A DNA stretch of 64,000 bases from Pilatotrama ljubarskyi (lineage: Eukaryota > Basidiomycota > Agaricomycetes > Polyporales > Polyporaceae), in contig MU277681.1 of NCBI GenBank assembly GCA_022385805.1, positions 382,160 through 446,159 on the forward strand, read 5' to 3'. The position numbers were made by a program, and so were the translations under genes. Each line of letters starts with the position of its first letter. The first letter of the stretch is position 1. Shown piece after piece: positions 35,201 to 46,982 of the stretch. The notes beneath the pieces are model-generated. The model did not search any database, was not told where the DNA came from, and saw only the letters and a list, made by a program, of their open reading frames with translations.

Positions 35201-37351
35201 CCGCCCTAGACTGCGGCGTCGACGCGCCCGCCCTCATCGACCACATCGCCGGCGCCGTCGCAGCGGGCCAAGCGCCCGGCGCGACGTCGTCCGTGCGTGT
35301 GGCGGATCTGCTGCTGTCGAACCTCGAGATCGCCGAGGCGCGCGAGGTTCCGACCGAATTGCTCGACTTTGCGAATGATACGCTCGTGGCGGCGTACCCG
35401 CCTGCGCCGCGCCACAAGGTGATGTGCATGTGGCTCATTCGGTCGCTCACGAGGGTTGTCGATGCGTGTCCGAGGGAGCTCTGCTTCCAGGCTCTGCAAC
35501 TGCTCGTCGACGGGCTGTGCGTCTGGTTTACGGACGAGTGTGATATCTGCTCTCTCGATGACTACTCGTCAGACGTACGTGACCTCTCACTACTGGGGTT
35601 GTTCCCCTGCTGACCTTTCGTAACAGATCCTGCCGCTGTACCAGACTGTCTTGGTGACCATTCAAGGTCTGGAGAAGAGCGTGTACTACCTGGAATCCTT
35701 TGCCCCTCTTCTCGAGGCGCCTTTCCGCGGTCGCCAGGACAAGCACGTCGGCATCGTCGAGGCGTTCGCAGACTTCTGGCAAGAGACGTACGGAGAGCTG
35801 CCCGAGCCACCTTCCGGATGGCCCGAGCGAGTCGCGTGCTGCCTGGAGGCGGTCGCGCGGGAGCAGGAAGACGAGGCCAGCGTGGAGAATCTCACTGCCT
35901 TGAACGATGATTGCCCCAGTCCATGCGAGGAAGACATTCACGCCCGTGCAGAGCTGTGCGACGGGGAGAGTTCAGTGGAGCTGCCTTCCCCCATGGCTCT
36001 CTCTCGCCTGTCCGGCCCCCTGCTCAAGCCGGCAGTGTTCTCTCGCGAATCGTCGCCCGAAACCGGTCTCCTGCCTGCTCCTTCTACTCCCAAGTCGAGC
36101 CCCCGTCCCAAGCTGCTCGGCAGCCCCTCGCGCCCTCATAAATCTGCCATCAAGGAGGCGGGTGCTATGCTATTCACTGCTGCCTCTCCTGCTTCGTTCG
36201 TCATGGACTCGTCCCCCATCCGCGCTCCCAGTACGCCGAAGCGTTCCCCGGCGAAGACCGACGCACGGAACAAGGAGAACGTATCTCCATTGCCTTGCAT
36301 TGCAACCGTCACGGAACGCCTTGCGATGCGATCTCCCCTGCTTCTCGAGTCGATTCTGGGCAAGCGATCCCGTGCCGATGAGGACGAGGAAGCGGAAGCA
36401 GCTGAGAACACCTTCAAGAGAGGGCGACTGGATGCGTCGCCACTTGCACCCTCGGCCGCGTTCTCGAACGCCGTGCAGGTTCGCATGTTCATGCATGAGG
36501 ATGCCTCCAAAGTGCTCCAGAGCTCAGAGCGGGAGGCACATACGCCGTCTACCCCGCCCGCCAATAAATCCAAGTTCGAGGACGGCAGGACCGCATCGAG
36601 CTCGTCATCCGAGTCCGAGGCGCCCTTGACAGCCGCATCGAGCTCTGCGTCGCGCAAGCGGAAGGGCGTCTTCCTGGACGCGGTCGTGGTCCCTCCAGTC
36701 CCGGATGTGTACCGAATGAAGCGTCGGTTGAGCTTCGAGGAAGACTACGAAGTCCTTACAGATCACGCTCCCTCGTCTTCTGTCGAGCCCGAACAGCCCG
36801 TATTGCGGCGTACGCGATCCGCGACGAAGCTCCTTGGCAAGCAGGCGGATTTCCAGCGGCTGGATTACACCCCGAAGAAGCGCCGTATGAGCCGCGCACA
36901 CCAACTCCGCGAGGAGGCGGCATCAGGGCCTGCGTCCTCCCCAAGCAGAGCACTCCAAGATGCTCAACTCTTTGGCAGTGGTAAGTCCAACATAGAGCTT
37001 GATACCTTGATCCCCCTCCTGATCATCGCGATTCCAACAGACGACTCCATCATGCTCGCCTCGCCCAGCAAGACCGCCGAGCTCCCGCCCTCGGACGACG
37101 ATCAGCATCTGGGTCAACTGACACCCCACCGCCTCGTCTCACCTGCCCTCCGTCGCGTGCAGCATGTCGACTTCTCCTCAGACCCGCCGAGTGACGACTC
37201 GACCCTGTCGAACAGCCCGTCGAGCGAGCGCGTCGTGCGCAAGATGGCGCGCCTGGGCAGTGAGCGCTCCGTCGGTGTCACGCCGCTGCAGATTCGCCCG
37301 CGCTCGGTGTCCGAGTTCTCTTCCTTTTCTGCGCTTGGGAGCGATCTATGA
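32210..37351 (+). CDS. RIF1: Rif1-like telomere and replication-timing protein
   Basis: Predicted 1614-residue nuclear protein. Exons 32210-32906, 32987-33222, 33277-34495, 34547-35574, 35627-36980, 37041-37351. The N-terminus carries two PP1 phosphatase docking motifs, RVSW at 24-27 and SILK at 58-61, in the order seen in fungal Rif1, which recruits PP1 to oppose origin firing. From about residue 100 (RDRIEAYSILTARL) to about 1000 is an all-helical HEAT-like region with Rif1_N (PF12231) character: LANELPTPNARKTCALAIWL, LLPAVLSNLLAPTLVLRNQ, ALFSLGMRHPKSSVRGLGC. The C-terminal ~500 residues are disordered with many SP/TP sites (Cdk-type) and basic patches, as expected. Two introns (34496-34546 and 36981-37040) are multiples of three without stops. 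Identification rests on length, layout and motifs, not on a search. Confidence 0.85.
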
Positions 37352-38288
37352 TGCTCCACGCGCGCAGCAGTAACACGGTCTTCTTGTTATGTCTTGCGCC
37401 CCGTTTCTGCCACCCTCTTGCTGCGTACGTCTCACGGTAATCTCATTCTTGCGCAGGCTGTAACTGTAAGGCTCACCTCATACTAGCATTATTGTAAGTA
37501 CCCATCATGCCCCGCATACCATTAGCACTGTTCATAGTTTACAAGGAGCCTCCAACATGACCCCATTCGCTGTAGTATAGCATGTGTTCATCCATACTCG
37601 ATATGCCCAGTATGCACTGTCAGAAGCAATCTCAAGTGTTGGAAAATTGACTGAGGCATCGAGTTCGACTCGCCGCTGAGCAACCATAGCAGACGATGAC
37701 GGCTACATTGAAGAAACCGGTTCGCGTTTCAGGATGGTTCGTTGCGACGGGGAACTCGCGAGTGTGGTCTCACCCCCGCCTGTATTTTCATACTGGCACC
37801 GCCACCGCCGTACGCGACTGCGCTCCCGAGATCCTCATCGGCCGTTCGCCTTGTGCGACACGACGTTCAGGCAGGCAAATCCGTCAGCCCGTCTGGCAGC
37901 GTGTTCGACACTAATGCAGCAGAAAGTGAGCTGCTTCCCCCTTCTATGCTCGATGGATGTCGACTGACGCGGAGATAGGAATGCTTAGACGCATCCTAAG
38001 CCCATCCAAAGGCCGTAGGCTCCATGCATACGCGTCCGGCACTCGGGCCTTTGCTAAACGTTGAGGGATCGCGTAGGGCGCAAATGTTTCCGCGCGGGTG
38101 ACCCGACGAAGGGCGCTAGAAGGCGCTCCCCGCTAGCCGAGGGAGGTATATGAACCCCCTTCCCGACACAAGGACGCCCCCCATCGCACCCCGTTGCACT
38201 GTCCTCCCTGGTCTCCGTTCACGTCCCCTCCACCCTTCCAGTCGTTCATTTCCCCGTCGTATACTAACGATACCCGCCTGTCGCTGCC
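37352..38288. other. Intergenic: Rif1 3' flank and promoter of paralog 3
   Basis: No gene supported. Contains a TATA-like TATATGAA at 38147-38154, about 140 bp before the next ATG. Confidence 0.5.
38147..38154 (+). promoter_or_regulatory. TATA-like box of Kre9/Knh1-like paralog 3
   Basis: TATATGAA about 140 bp upstream of the ATG at 38289, within GC-rich sequence. Confidence 0.4.
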
Positions 38289-39029
38289 ATGTTCGCCACT
38301 AAGCTCACCGCTGTCTTTGCCGCCCTCGCCGCCGCCGCTACCGCGGTCACCGCCGCACCGGCGTACGCGTCGACCTTCACGAGTCCCAAGACCGAGATCG
38401 TCTTCCGCCCCCACGTCACCTCCCCCAAGGCCGGCGACGTTTGGCCCGCCGGCTCTGTCCAAACCGTTACGTGGGACACCTCCGATATCCCCGAGGAGAG
38501 CAAGAACCAGACGGGGCTCATCCTCCTCGGGTACATCGAGGGCGATGACATCAACGAGCACCTCGACGTCGGTGGGTACTCTGTCCTTCGCGCTCTTGGC
38601 TTGTGTTCCTCATTGCGACCTCTGTCCCTCCAGCGAACCCCCTCGCGGTCAACTTCCCCATCACCGCGGGCTCTGCTCAGGTGAAGGTCCCCGAAGTGAC
38701 GCCCCGCAACGACTACGTCGTCGTCCGTACGTAACGCGCCGTGTCTTTACGTCGCCCTCGTGTCGTTTACGTTTGCACCCCCAACAGTCTTCGGCGACTC
38801 GGGCAACACCTCTCCCAAGTTCACGATCACGACCGACGCTGGCAGCTCCCTTCCCTCGATCTCACTCCCCTCCATCACCGGCACTGTCACCGCGTCTGCC
38901 TCGACGCCCGCGAGTCCCTCGGTCTCCGCTTCCGTCTCGAGCGTCGCGGTCCCCCCCGTTTCCGCATCGGTGTCCACTCCCGCCGCTCCCTCAGTGTCTG
39001 CTTCTGCCGCTGCCGCCGCTTCTGCGTGA
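38289..39029 (+). CDS. Kre9/Knh1-like protein with Ser/Ala/Pro-rich tail (paralog 3)
   Basis: Predicted 205 residues, exons 38289-38571, 38634-38726 and 38788-39029 (TGA). Signal peptide MFATKLTAVFAALAAAATAV, then the PF10342-type domain: EIVFRPHVTSPKAGDVWPAG, TVTWDTSDIPEESKNQ, TGLILLGYIEG, VPEVTPRNDYVVV, LFGDSGNTSPKFTITTD. Unlike the other two copies it continues for about 65 residues of low-complexity Ser/Ala/Pro/Val sequence (ASPSVSASVSSVAVPPVSAS), a likely O-glycosylated stalk. The C-terminus (SASAAAAASA) is only weakly hydrophobic, so a GPI anchor is uncertain. Cell wall or surface location is inferred from the family. Confidence 0.87.
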
Positions 39030-39702
39030 CTGGGTTAGTTGATGATCATACAGTAGTGTTAGTGCCACGATGATACCACGGAGGCCACTAGGACAGCTTG
39101 CATGGACTTTCTGATCTGCTAGTACTACCTATAACCCACCACCGGACATTCAATACACATTCCTTTCTCTCGTCAACGATCAGACCGCGATCTTGATGAG
39201 AACAGCAGGGTGGGAGTCCCTTCAGTTGCACTCACTGTACTGCTGGTGAGCTATGACAGTGCACAGCTTGTTCTGGAGTATACTATGAGCACCTGGGCGA
39301 AACCACCTTGTCGCGTCCTGCACTTTGCCTAGGTTCACATTGTGACTGTACTGTAGACACATGACGGGGCATTGGCCGATATTCCGAAGGGGTCGATCCC
39401 TGCCAAAGCGTAGTAGTTGTTCTGTTGTCGCTGTCATGTTCGGGATCGGGATCGGGAAAAACCCCGTAATCGTACTAACCTGAGTAAGTATGTCTTTGTA
39501 TGCGGACTACAAAGAGTTGTAAGTGCGGAGCTCGCTGCCACTGACAGTTCACCAACATATTCCTTCCGGGGAAAGGAGTACAAACTCGAACCGATGTTCT
39601 GACCATGTTATGGCGGGAAATATGGGCCATTGCCCGTCGTAACACTTACGAGAGGCACGCGAAAAAAAGGCCATGATGCCTGGGTTGCTGGGAGGCCCAG
39701 GA
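39030..39702. other. Intergenic
   Basis: Between paralog 3 and tRNA-Leu copy 2. No coding features recognized. A run of seven A at 39,662-39,668 is a likely Pol III terminator for the - strand tRNA. Confidence 0.5.
39662..39668 (-). terminator. Pol III terminator of tRNA-Leu copy 2
   Basis: T7 on the - strand, about 35 nt after the tRNA 3' end; it is the first run of four or more T downstream. Confidence 0.6.
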
Positions 39703-39801
39703 TGACGACAGTGGGATTCGAACCCACGCCCGTGAGGACCAGATAGGACAAATACGAGGACATCCTGATTCTGGCGCCTTAGACCGCTCGGCCATATCGC
39801 C
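39703..39801 (-). tRNA. tRNA-Leu(CAG) with a 19-nt intron
   Basis: All exonic positions are identical to the copy at 30,347-30,436, including acceptor GGCGATA/TGTCGTC, anticodon CAG and T-arm GTGGGTTCGAATCCCAC. The intron after position 37 is 19 nt (ATGTCCTCGTATTTGTCCT) instead of 10 nt. Both introns end TGTCCT. Confidence 0.95.
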
Positions 39802-39957
39802 ATGTTGTCTTGCGGCACTAATAAAATTAGCAAGCTAATGACGGTGAGAGGGGAGGCTATTAATAGAGCTGCGCCTATGACCTCACGCGTTTATTGATAT
39901 GGACCGTGACCGGATCGCTGGACACGCCCGGCGCAGACCACGCCCCTCGCCAGCAGG

Positions 39958-39967
39958 TATATAAATA
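39958..39967 (+). promoter_or_regulatory. TATA box of the cysteine-rich small protein gene
   Basis: TATATAAATA, a near-perfect TATA box about 105 bp before the ATG at 40,069, followed by C/T-rich sequence. Confidence 0.65.
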
Positions 39968-40068
39968 CTCGCACCCGTCGTCTCCATGGACAGCCCATCT
40001 CGTCCCCCTCTACCACCCCCCACCCCTCTATCGCTCTCGTATTTTTCCCCAACACCTACCTGCACGAA

Positions 40069-40608
40069 ATGGAAGCCCCGAAGCCCGCGATGACCACCTC
40101 GACCCAGCCCCAGGCTGTCCAGATGAGTGAGTGCGCACATCGCTGAGCATGGACGAGCACTGACAATTGCGGATGCAGCTGCGATGAACCCGCCCGCCCG
40201 CCAGAGCGTCCAGACCGAGGAGTGCCAGAAGAAGCGTGGCCTCGCTGCCCGCCTGCGTGGTGGAGGTGCCGGACGGGTGAGCATCTCGATCCTCGTATCG
40301 AATGCCAGCTTCTAACACCGTCGTCGCCAGGACTGTTTCCTCGGAATGATTGAGTGCTTCCTATGCTTCGGTACGTGCTTTCGTGTGCCGGGAACCTGCA
40401 TGAACCAGCTGACATCCGAACCTCTGCAGAATGCTGCAAAGTGAGTGCATTTCAGACCTGCAGGGTACGCACCGTCTTAACACCGCCGCCCAGGACTGCT
40501 GCGAGTGCTTCGCCGACATCATCTGTACGTTGCTTGTGACCGGCATGACCCGACGTCCTGACGCTGACGCACCATTCCGCAGGCTGCCCGTGTGAGATGT
40601 GTTGTTGA
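40069..40608 (+). CDS. Small cysteine-rich CYSTM-like protein
   Basis: Predicted 87 residues from six exons: 40069-40126, 40179-40276, 40331-40370, 40430-40440 (11 nt), 40494-40524 and 40583-40608 (TGA). The head is Pro/Gln/Thr-rich (MEAPKPAMTTSTQPQAVQM), then KKRGLAARLRGGGAGR, and the last 35 residues hold ten Cys: DCFLGMIECFLCFECCKD, CCECFADIICCPCEMCC. Such tails are typical of CYSTM-type proteins, thought to be membrane-bound, stress-related and metal- or redox-sensitive. The consistency of Cys spacing across four tiny exons argues that the splicing is right. Function in this fungus is unknown. Confidence 0.75.
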
Positions 40609-42026
40609 GTTGCTGCGCCGGCACAAACGCCCCCCGTATGCACGCCGTAGCGAAGTTCATACCGCCCAGTGTATGGACAGGCCGTGTTGTATAGTAGCGA
40701 AGGCTTGTAGTTGCAATGGTACACATTGCACGGCAGGACAACTGCGTACTCCTGGTACGACGCCCCTGAAAGTGGAATGGCTTCAGTTTAGCATTCTAGG
40801 GACCCACGAGGCCGCTCAGTACGTCAGACGTGCCTTAAGGAGCGCTGCATGGGGACGAGATGCCGAACGCAAGGAGGTTTTTGCGCGCACGGGCCCGCGG
40901 CGGCATGCAACCCTCTTCATGTAAGTGTTCAGCCCCCCGGATGCGATTGCAGGTGCGCGACAGTTGAGGTGGCGCCGCACGCCGCCTACATCTACAGCGG
41001 CTTTCATATCGTCGACCACCGTGATTTTATGCTTTTCAGGGATTCGTGGAGCAACGTACCCATACAGTACATGGAAGGTGCAGCCTTCTCGCACCACGGC
41101 ACACCAACGCCTGCCGCCACTGGCCCCGCGGATTCGCAGTGGTTTCTGCCTTCGCAGTTGTAAGCGAGCTACTCATTTGGTCAGGTCGTCCCGGAGGCTC
41201 CGAGCTCCTAAAGAGCAAGAAATCCGAATTGGTCTATCGATATGAAAGCCGCTGTAATGAGCATTAACGCGATGAGCGTGTAGCGGACGATAAGGACGTG
41301 TACCACGCTCACGATCACCGCTCACGCAGTCATTCCGAGCGCGGTAGCAGCGATATCGTGAGTCGAAAACGCCCAAGACAGACTTCGAACTGCACTTTTT
41401 GAGCAGCGACGTCAGGTGCTTGCCACGCGCGCCGAACGGCGGGGTCGCAGGCCGACGGAGTGTAGCATTCGCCGGAGCGTCTCTTCCTGGAGGAGCAAAT
41501 AGTGCGAGATTACTGCGCTGCTACAAGCCTTGTCAGAACGGAGATGAAGAATCGACGGGAGTGCCAGTACAGTACGCACCACGTCGAGTCCTGCGCCTCG
41601 CATGATACAGTAGTATGTGGACGGGAATGCGCTAGTACCGTGGCTTGGCGGGAATCTCGACCGTAGGATAGTTTTTGCCTGCTATCAACAATATTATGAA
41701 CGACGACTTGGAGCTCTCTCATGAACGTAGCAGTATTGCTTTGGGTGCACCGGGACTTCAGGCTCTCGTTCTGGCGGAGCGGCGCAACAATCACACATCG
41801 AATGCAAACTGCGGACATGGCGAATACTCCGACTCGTGCTCCAGCGGACTGGACGAATTACTAGCAGGCGTTTGGTTTATGTAAGGTTGAAAGAGCAGGC
41901 TCATGATGGATTGCACGTAGCAGTCAGTCTGCGGAGACCGCTGACAGATAGCTCTTAGCAGCCTCTGACGACCCGCGTTCCGTGAGCGACAATCTCATGC
42001 GGCAGGACGCCCATAAGCGCGACCGC
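40609..42026. other. Intergenic, no gene seen
   Basis: 1.4 kb with only short frames on both strands and no recognizable domain, RNA gene or repeat. Confidence 0.45.
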
Positions 42027-43853
42027 TCACCTGCAAAGGAACTCCTCGAGCTCTTCTTCAACCCGAGCTCTTCGCTGTCGCTCGGCTCTCTCTGCCGCCT
42101 CTGGAGCGAGCACCACACACCGACCTGCGAGTGCACAACCACGCACGCGCGCAGTCTTCTGCACCCACAGCTTGATCCTCCAAAGCTCCTTCATGAGCTT
42201 CTCGACTCTGTGCCAACGAGAATGGTACTCCCTGGCCATGCTGACAGCCAGGACCTCGTCCTCACCCTCATCGTCGAGAATGTCTAGGTCGTACTCCCAC
42301 CGGCTGTCCACGCAATGCAGGTTCGGGAACAAGTCGGACAGGTAGGTCGCGACGTCTTTCGGCGCCCCCACTTTCGAGCGGCCGACCTGGAGGCTGATAG
42401 GCCGCTCGATATACTGCCCCAGGCCTACGTCTTGTGCAGTCCGAAGGCGCGGCGGGACGGTCTCCGCGTCGAGGGGGAGCCCGAGCATGTAGAGCTGCTC
42501 GCAGTTGGTGGCTAGATGGACGAGCGCGGAGAGCGAGACCAGACTCGGGTACCGCGGCACGTCGATGGGGATGCAAATATCGTGGAGACCGGGCCAGGCG
42601 AGGGACATCGCTCGAACGAGCGTGTCGTCCACCGCGATGGGGCACGAGTCCATGTGGAGCGAGGTCAGGCGGCGGAGACGCAGGAGCGGGTACATGGTGT
42701 GGGCCGGGAAGGTCTCCAGTACGACGTCCTCTGGTAGCGTGATGTCGAGGCTGGCGAGCCCGGGCAAGCGTCCGCAGAGCGCGATGAAGAACGCTTCGAG
42801 AGCGCTGGCGGACGTCCACCCCGTCAGGTGCACCGACAGAGACCTGAGCCCGTCGAACTTCATGCTGTAGATCAAGTCGTGCGTCCATGCCAGCGCGTCC
42901 GTCGTCAACTGCAGGCTCTCCAGTGCAGCGAAGCACCCTGCCGGGAGCTCTGGGAATAAAGCGGTTCCAGCAGTAGTCTTCCCGCTGATGCCAATTTCGA
43001 GGGTGCTCAACCTGGGGAGCTGGGAGAGCTTGCAGAGGGTTACCGGGGACATGTTCGGGGTCCCAGACCAGCCGAAGACCTTGAGCTGCGACATGCTGCC
43101 CGCGGCGTCCTGCACAGCCTGTCGGATAGCGATCGGACAATCGTCGATGTGCAGATGCATATGTGTCAACTGGGGAGACATGCCCTCAAGTACCTTGAAG
43201 AACGAGTAGACCCGACCCTCGAAGTGGTCGAGAAGGAGCGGGCGCCAGGAGAAGTTGAGACGCTGAAGCATCGGGAAGTTGAAGACATGCAGCGGAACGG
43301 CGTCGAGACAGCGCGGATGACAGTCGATTTCGAGCGACCTGAGGTTTGGAAGCGAGAGCGAGGCGACGGCGAGTCGCTCGAGCGCCGCATATGCGTCAGG
43401 GCTTAGCGAGACATTCTCGAAGGCACCATCGGTGGCCGCACTGCAGATACGCTTGACCCTCGACGCATAAGCGAGGAGGCGAGCGACATCGGTGATCTCC
43501 AGGGGCCGCTTGAATTCCTCCCAGGTAATCGTGATGAGCTAGGTCGATACACAAGGTAGCACGGCACCCACTATGTACTTCCTGGCCCCTGCGTTGGGCA
43601 TGGCGTCTTCGTCCGGACATTCCGCGACCTCCGTCCACAGGTCGCATGGGAGCGTACGAACTAAGGGGATTAGTGAAGGGAGCGTATGCCAGATCTGGTC
43701 CAACGCTGGCCTGGAGAGAGCACGACACGTTACAGACAACGCAAGGAGTGTCTTGTAGTCGAAATCGCGGCTTGACAGCGGAATATTGAGTACGATATTG
43801 CTGACGATGGCCGGAATCATCCATTTGACCGGCAAAATGGCGTTCGCGTTCAT
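42027..43853 (-). CDS. F-box / leucine-rich-repeat-like protein
   Basis: Predicted 597 residues, exons 43853-43572 and 43538-42027. The N-terminal ~60 residues form an F-box: IPAIVSNIVLNIP, LLALSVTCRALSRPALDQIW, a wording common in Agaricomycete F-box proteins, which recruit substrates to SCF ubiquitin ligases through Skp1. The rest is irregular leucine-rich sequence (LPNLRSLEIDCHP, LSQLPRLSTLEIG, LRSLSVHLTGW, LPGLASLDITLP, LRRLTSLHMDSCP), as in FBXL proteins. The C-terminus has a basic/acidic helix (RAERQRRARVEEELEEFLCR). The stop TGA lies inside a sequence that also looks like a splice donor (AG/GTGAGC), so a further 3' exon is possible. Confidence 0.8.
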
Positions 43854-44310
43854 GATGCGCTAATAGTCGGGGAATCGAAAGGGAGCAGTTTGTGGGGGAT
43901 CGCCTTTCTGGAGAGGAACCTAAGCCACGGCGAAAACGGTACGACCGATCTAGCGGGAGATGCATGCCAACCGGAGGTGTTGCGCTTATATAGTCGCTCA
44001 TCGTCGACAAAGACCAAGGCTTGACTGTGAGGACGTCCGATGGGCCAAGACTCTGCAAGTCAGCACATACAAGCATGTCCGGAACGCGGCCAACGAGAAA
44101 GCAGAGACGGTTTCGCGCCAAATGACAGGCGTCTACGAGCATGCGCGTCATTCGCTCTATGGCATCCTTTCACCTCGCAGGGGCATACTGGGTGGCACTG
44201 ACATTCGGGCCGCAATGTCCATTGGCTCTGAGCAAGCTCCAAGATCATAGTCCTCTGTCAGTCCAAAGATATGCTACACTCTACGTACACACCAATGATC
44301 TGTGCAACGC
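43854..44310. other. Intergenic, nothing recognized
   Basis: Between the 3' end of the MFS gene and the 5' end of the F-box gene, both on the - strand. Presumably the F-box promoter; no gene seen. Confidence 0.5.
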
Positions 44311-46982
44311 TCAATGCGCGAGTATCCGCTCCCCACTTTGCTCACCTTCACGCTCCTTCAAGAGGATCACGCACAGGCCCGCCAGTATGAATATGGCGAT
44401 GCTGGCGTAGACGGGGAATGAGTGGTCGATCGTCAGGAGAGTCCCGCCCAGTATAGGGGCAATCATGCCGCCTCTGGCGAGAAAGGTGGCAGTGAGCAAG
44501 GAGCAGGCCAAACGAGATGTCATAGCTTACATTCGTGACAATGCGGAAGCGATCCCGCACGCTGTCCCACGGACTACGATGATTCATCAGCGCACACTTC
44601 ACGCACGATCAGAGCGAATTGACCTTTTGTTCCGAATATCTCGGGCGTCCATCCATAGAGCACAGCCCACATGGCCTTCGATGGTCAATTAGCATACGCA
44701 TGGTTCAAATTGTGCACTTTACCCACCGTTGCGCTCAGGCTGATTCCAACCGTGCTGGCCCGCACCGCCCATGGGTGTTGGACCACGACGAACACCCAGC
44801 AGAAGAAGGCGGTGACGAAGGTGCTCCCAGCAAGGGACCACCGTCGCCCCAGACGTGACTCAATCAGCCAAGCACCGAGCTGTGCACCAGACTCAGACGT
44901 TGAGCCTGAAATGGAGGGTGTTGGATCACTCACGAGAGCTCCAGGACATCCACCCAGCGAGTAGATCACGACGTCCCACAGACTTTCCTCTAGTGACTTC
45001 GGAGCACCGCCTGCGTCGCCAGACGGAGAGCGCGTTTCGAGCAGCTTCGGTAGATACACGTTAAACATAGTGTACGCTATGCCAGACACCGCCAGCTCAG
45101 CTTCCTCCACCACGGCGCGAAATGTGACGGGCTTGCTTACCTAGCGACATGGCCCACCACGCAGCCCACACTAGCAGCGTTGTCTTCACCCACTCGGGAG
45201 AGAGTACCATGGCAACTCGGTCAACCCACGCGACGAGGGGGCGCCGAATCCATCGAGGCAGGACACTTCCAGTCTTGCTCTCGATGAACGAAGATGCAGT
45301 GGACATCCGCCTGGACATCCGCCGGCCGCCAGGAGCCCCGTGCGAGTGCGGGCGCGGCCGAGCAGGCGGCCGTTCGATCCTCTGCGTGGGTAATTCTGGG
45401 GCGGAGGGTATACGGGCGAGGAAGTTGGTGGTACTAGTGATACTGGAAGGCGTCATAGGTACGGGGCTGGTAGTGAGCTCGTCGGGGCCGAACGACGGCG
45501 CGGATAGCCGACGAGGAGTAGCGGGAGGGAGGGGAGAGCCGAATGTATGCGCATCAAGCGCGACGTCCGGTTCGGACATCGAGCTGTAGTGAGAAGCTAC
45601 TCCCGAAGGATCGCGCAGCGCGTCTTCACTACGCTCGGCGGCATGAATGATAGGCTCAGTCGACGCAGCTGCCACGTCTTTCTGCACGTCCGGTACTGCA
45701 GCGACGCCGTCGGCAGTACTAGGAGGCTGGAAAGTGTCTTCTATGTCCTCGTAGTCGAGGTCAAGTTCTTCACCGTTGAAGCGGGAGATCATCTGCAAGG
45801 ACTCGATGGCTTCTTGAGGGCGGCCTGCATGGACCAGGTATCGCGGGGACTCGTGCAGCCGGAAGAATACGATACGTGCGAAGAACATTGACAATGTCTA
45901 TATGCGTCAGTTGCGAGCCACGGCACCCGTATATGCATGTGCAGAACGTACGATGAGCCCAAGGGCGATGAGGAGGTACTTCCACCCTAAGTTCTGGGTA
46001 GCGACGTCGCACGGCGCAGGAGATGGAGGGCAGGAGTTGCTGGGGATGACGAGCAGTCCAATGATAGCAGACAGGACTGCGCCGAAGGAGAAGAATACAG
46101 ACAGGGCGGTGACGAGATATTGCTTGCCGTTGGGCATATGCTCGAGAAGCAAGGTGCCATCGGTCGGCATAGAACCCTGCGAAACATCAGATGGCAAGCT
46201 CTGCAGAGTCGACAGCGGGACATACCCCGACCGAGCTTCCCAGAAGGAAGAGACTGAGGCAAAGCCACCCGAACGACCCGGCGAGTGACGCGCAGACACC
46301 GAAGATGGCCGTAAGGAAGAGCGTGGCGTTGAACGCAGTGGTACGGCCCATGAGGTCGGAGCCTGCGCAGAAGCTGCTGATCAGCTCTGTCAAGAGTCGG
46401 CCTACCATGCGCGCACTTACAGGTTCCCCAACCTACCGCACCAAACATCATTCCAGCAAACATGGAGGAAGACAAGGTGCCGACGTAGCTATCGCGTACT
46501 GTGCGTCGTACATCAGGAGGGTTCACGCGCCGGAGAAAGAGTCGCTTACTGGAGAAGTGCTGCTGCACTCTAGGGAGGATGATTGCAATGGCTTGGATCC
46601 ACATCTGTGTGATAGGTCAAACATACCGTCCTGCAGAGCTGGATTGACATACGTTGTCCGCCATCCATCCTAGAGATACATGAGAATTCAAGGCAGTACA
46701 TGTAAGCGTAACACTCACCAAATCCGCATAAGCATAAGAGCGTCCATTGGTAACTCCCTGGCAGCTCAGGTGCTCAGTCTGCGCGCGTCGCTCTGAGTCA
46801 GGAGCACACTCACCCATGCCAATGCGGTCGATAGTCCTATCTAGCGGTGTTCTACCGTCGAAATCCTCTTGCGCCTCGACGTCGACATCACCGTCCTCAT
46901 CGTAGGACTCCGGGACAGAAACGTAGCTCATGCGGGAGGAGGTGGACCAGAGGCCTGAAGCGCGAGGATTCACCACGGACAT
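44311..46982 (-). CDS. MFS transporter, SVOP-like
   Basis: Predicted about 674 residues from about a dozen exons (first 46982-46814; stop at 44313-44311). Twelve membrane helices in the major facilitator layout. N-half: QWTLLCLCGFGWMADNMWIQ, SSMFAGMMFGAVGWG, SDLMGRTTAFNATLFLTAIF, and MPTDGTLLLEHMP, the hallmark of SV2/SVOP-like sugar-porter relatives. A hydrophilic loop of about 190 residues, Ser/Pro/Arg-rich, separates helices 6 and 7. C-half: YTMFNVYLPKLLETR, LGAWLIESRLGRRWSLAGS, WAVLYGWTPEIFGTKVRGTA and IGGMIAPILGG. The substrate is unknown. Splices near VRGTACGIASALSR use very short introns, and those boundaries are less sure than the rest. Confidence 0.85.
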
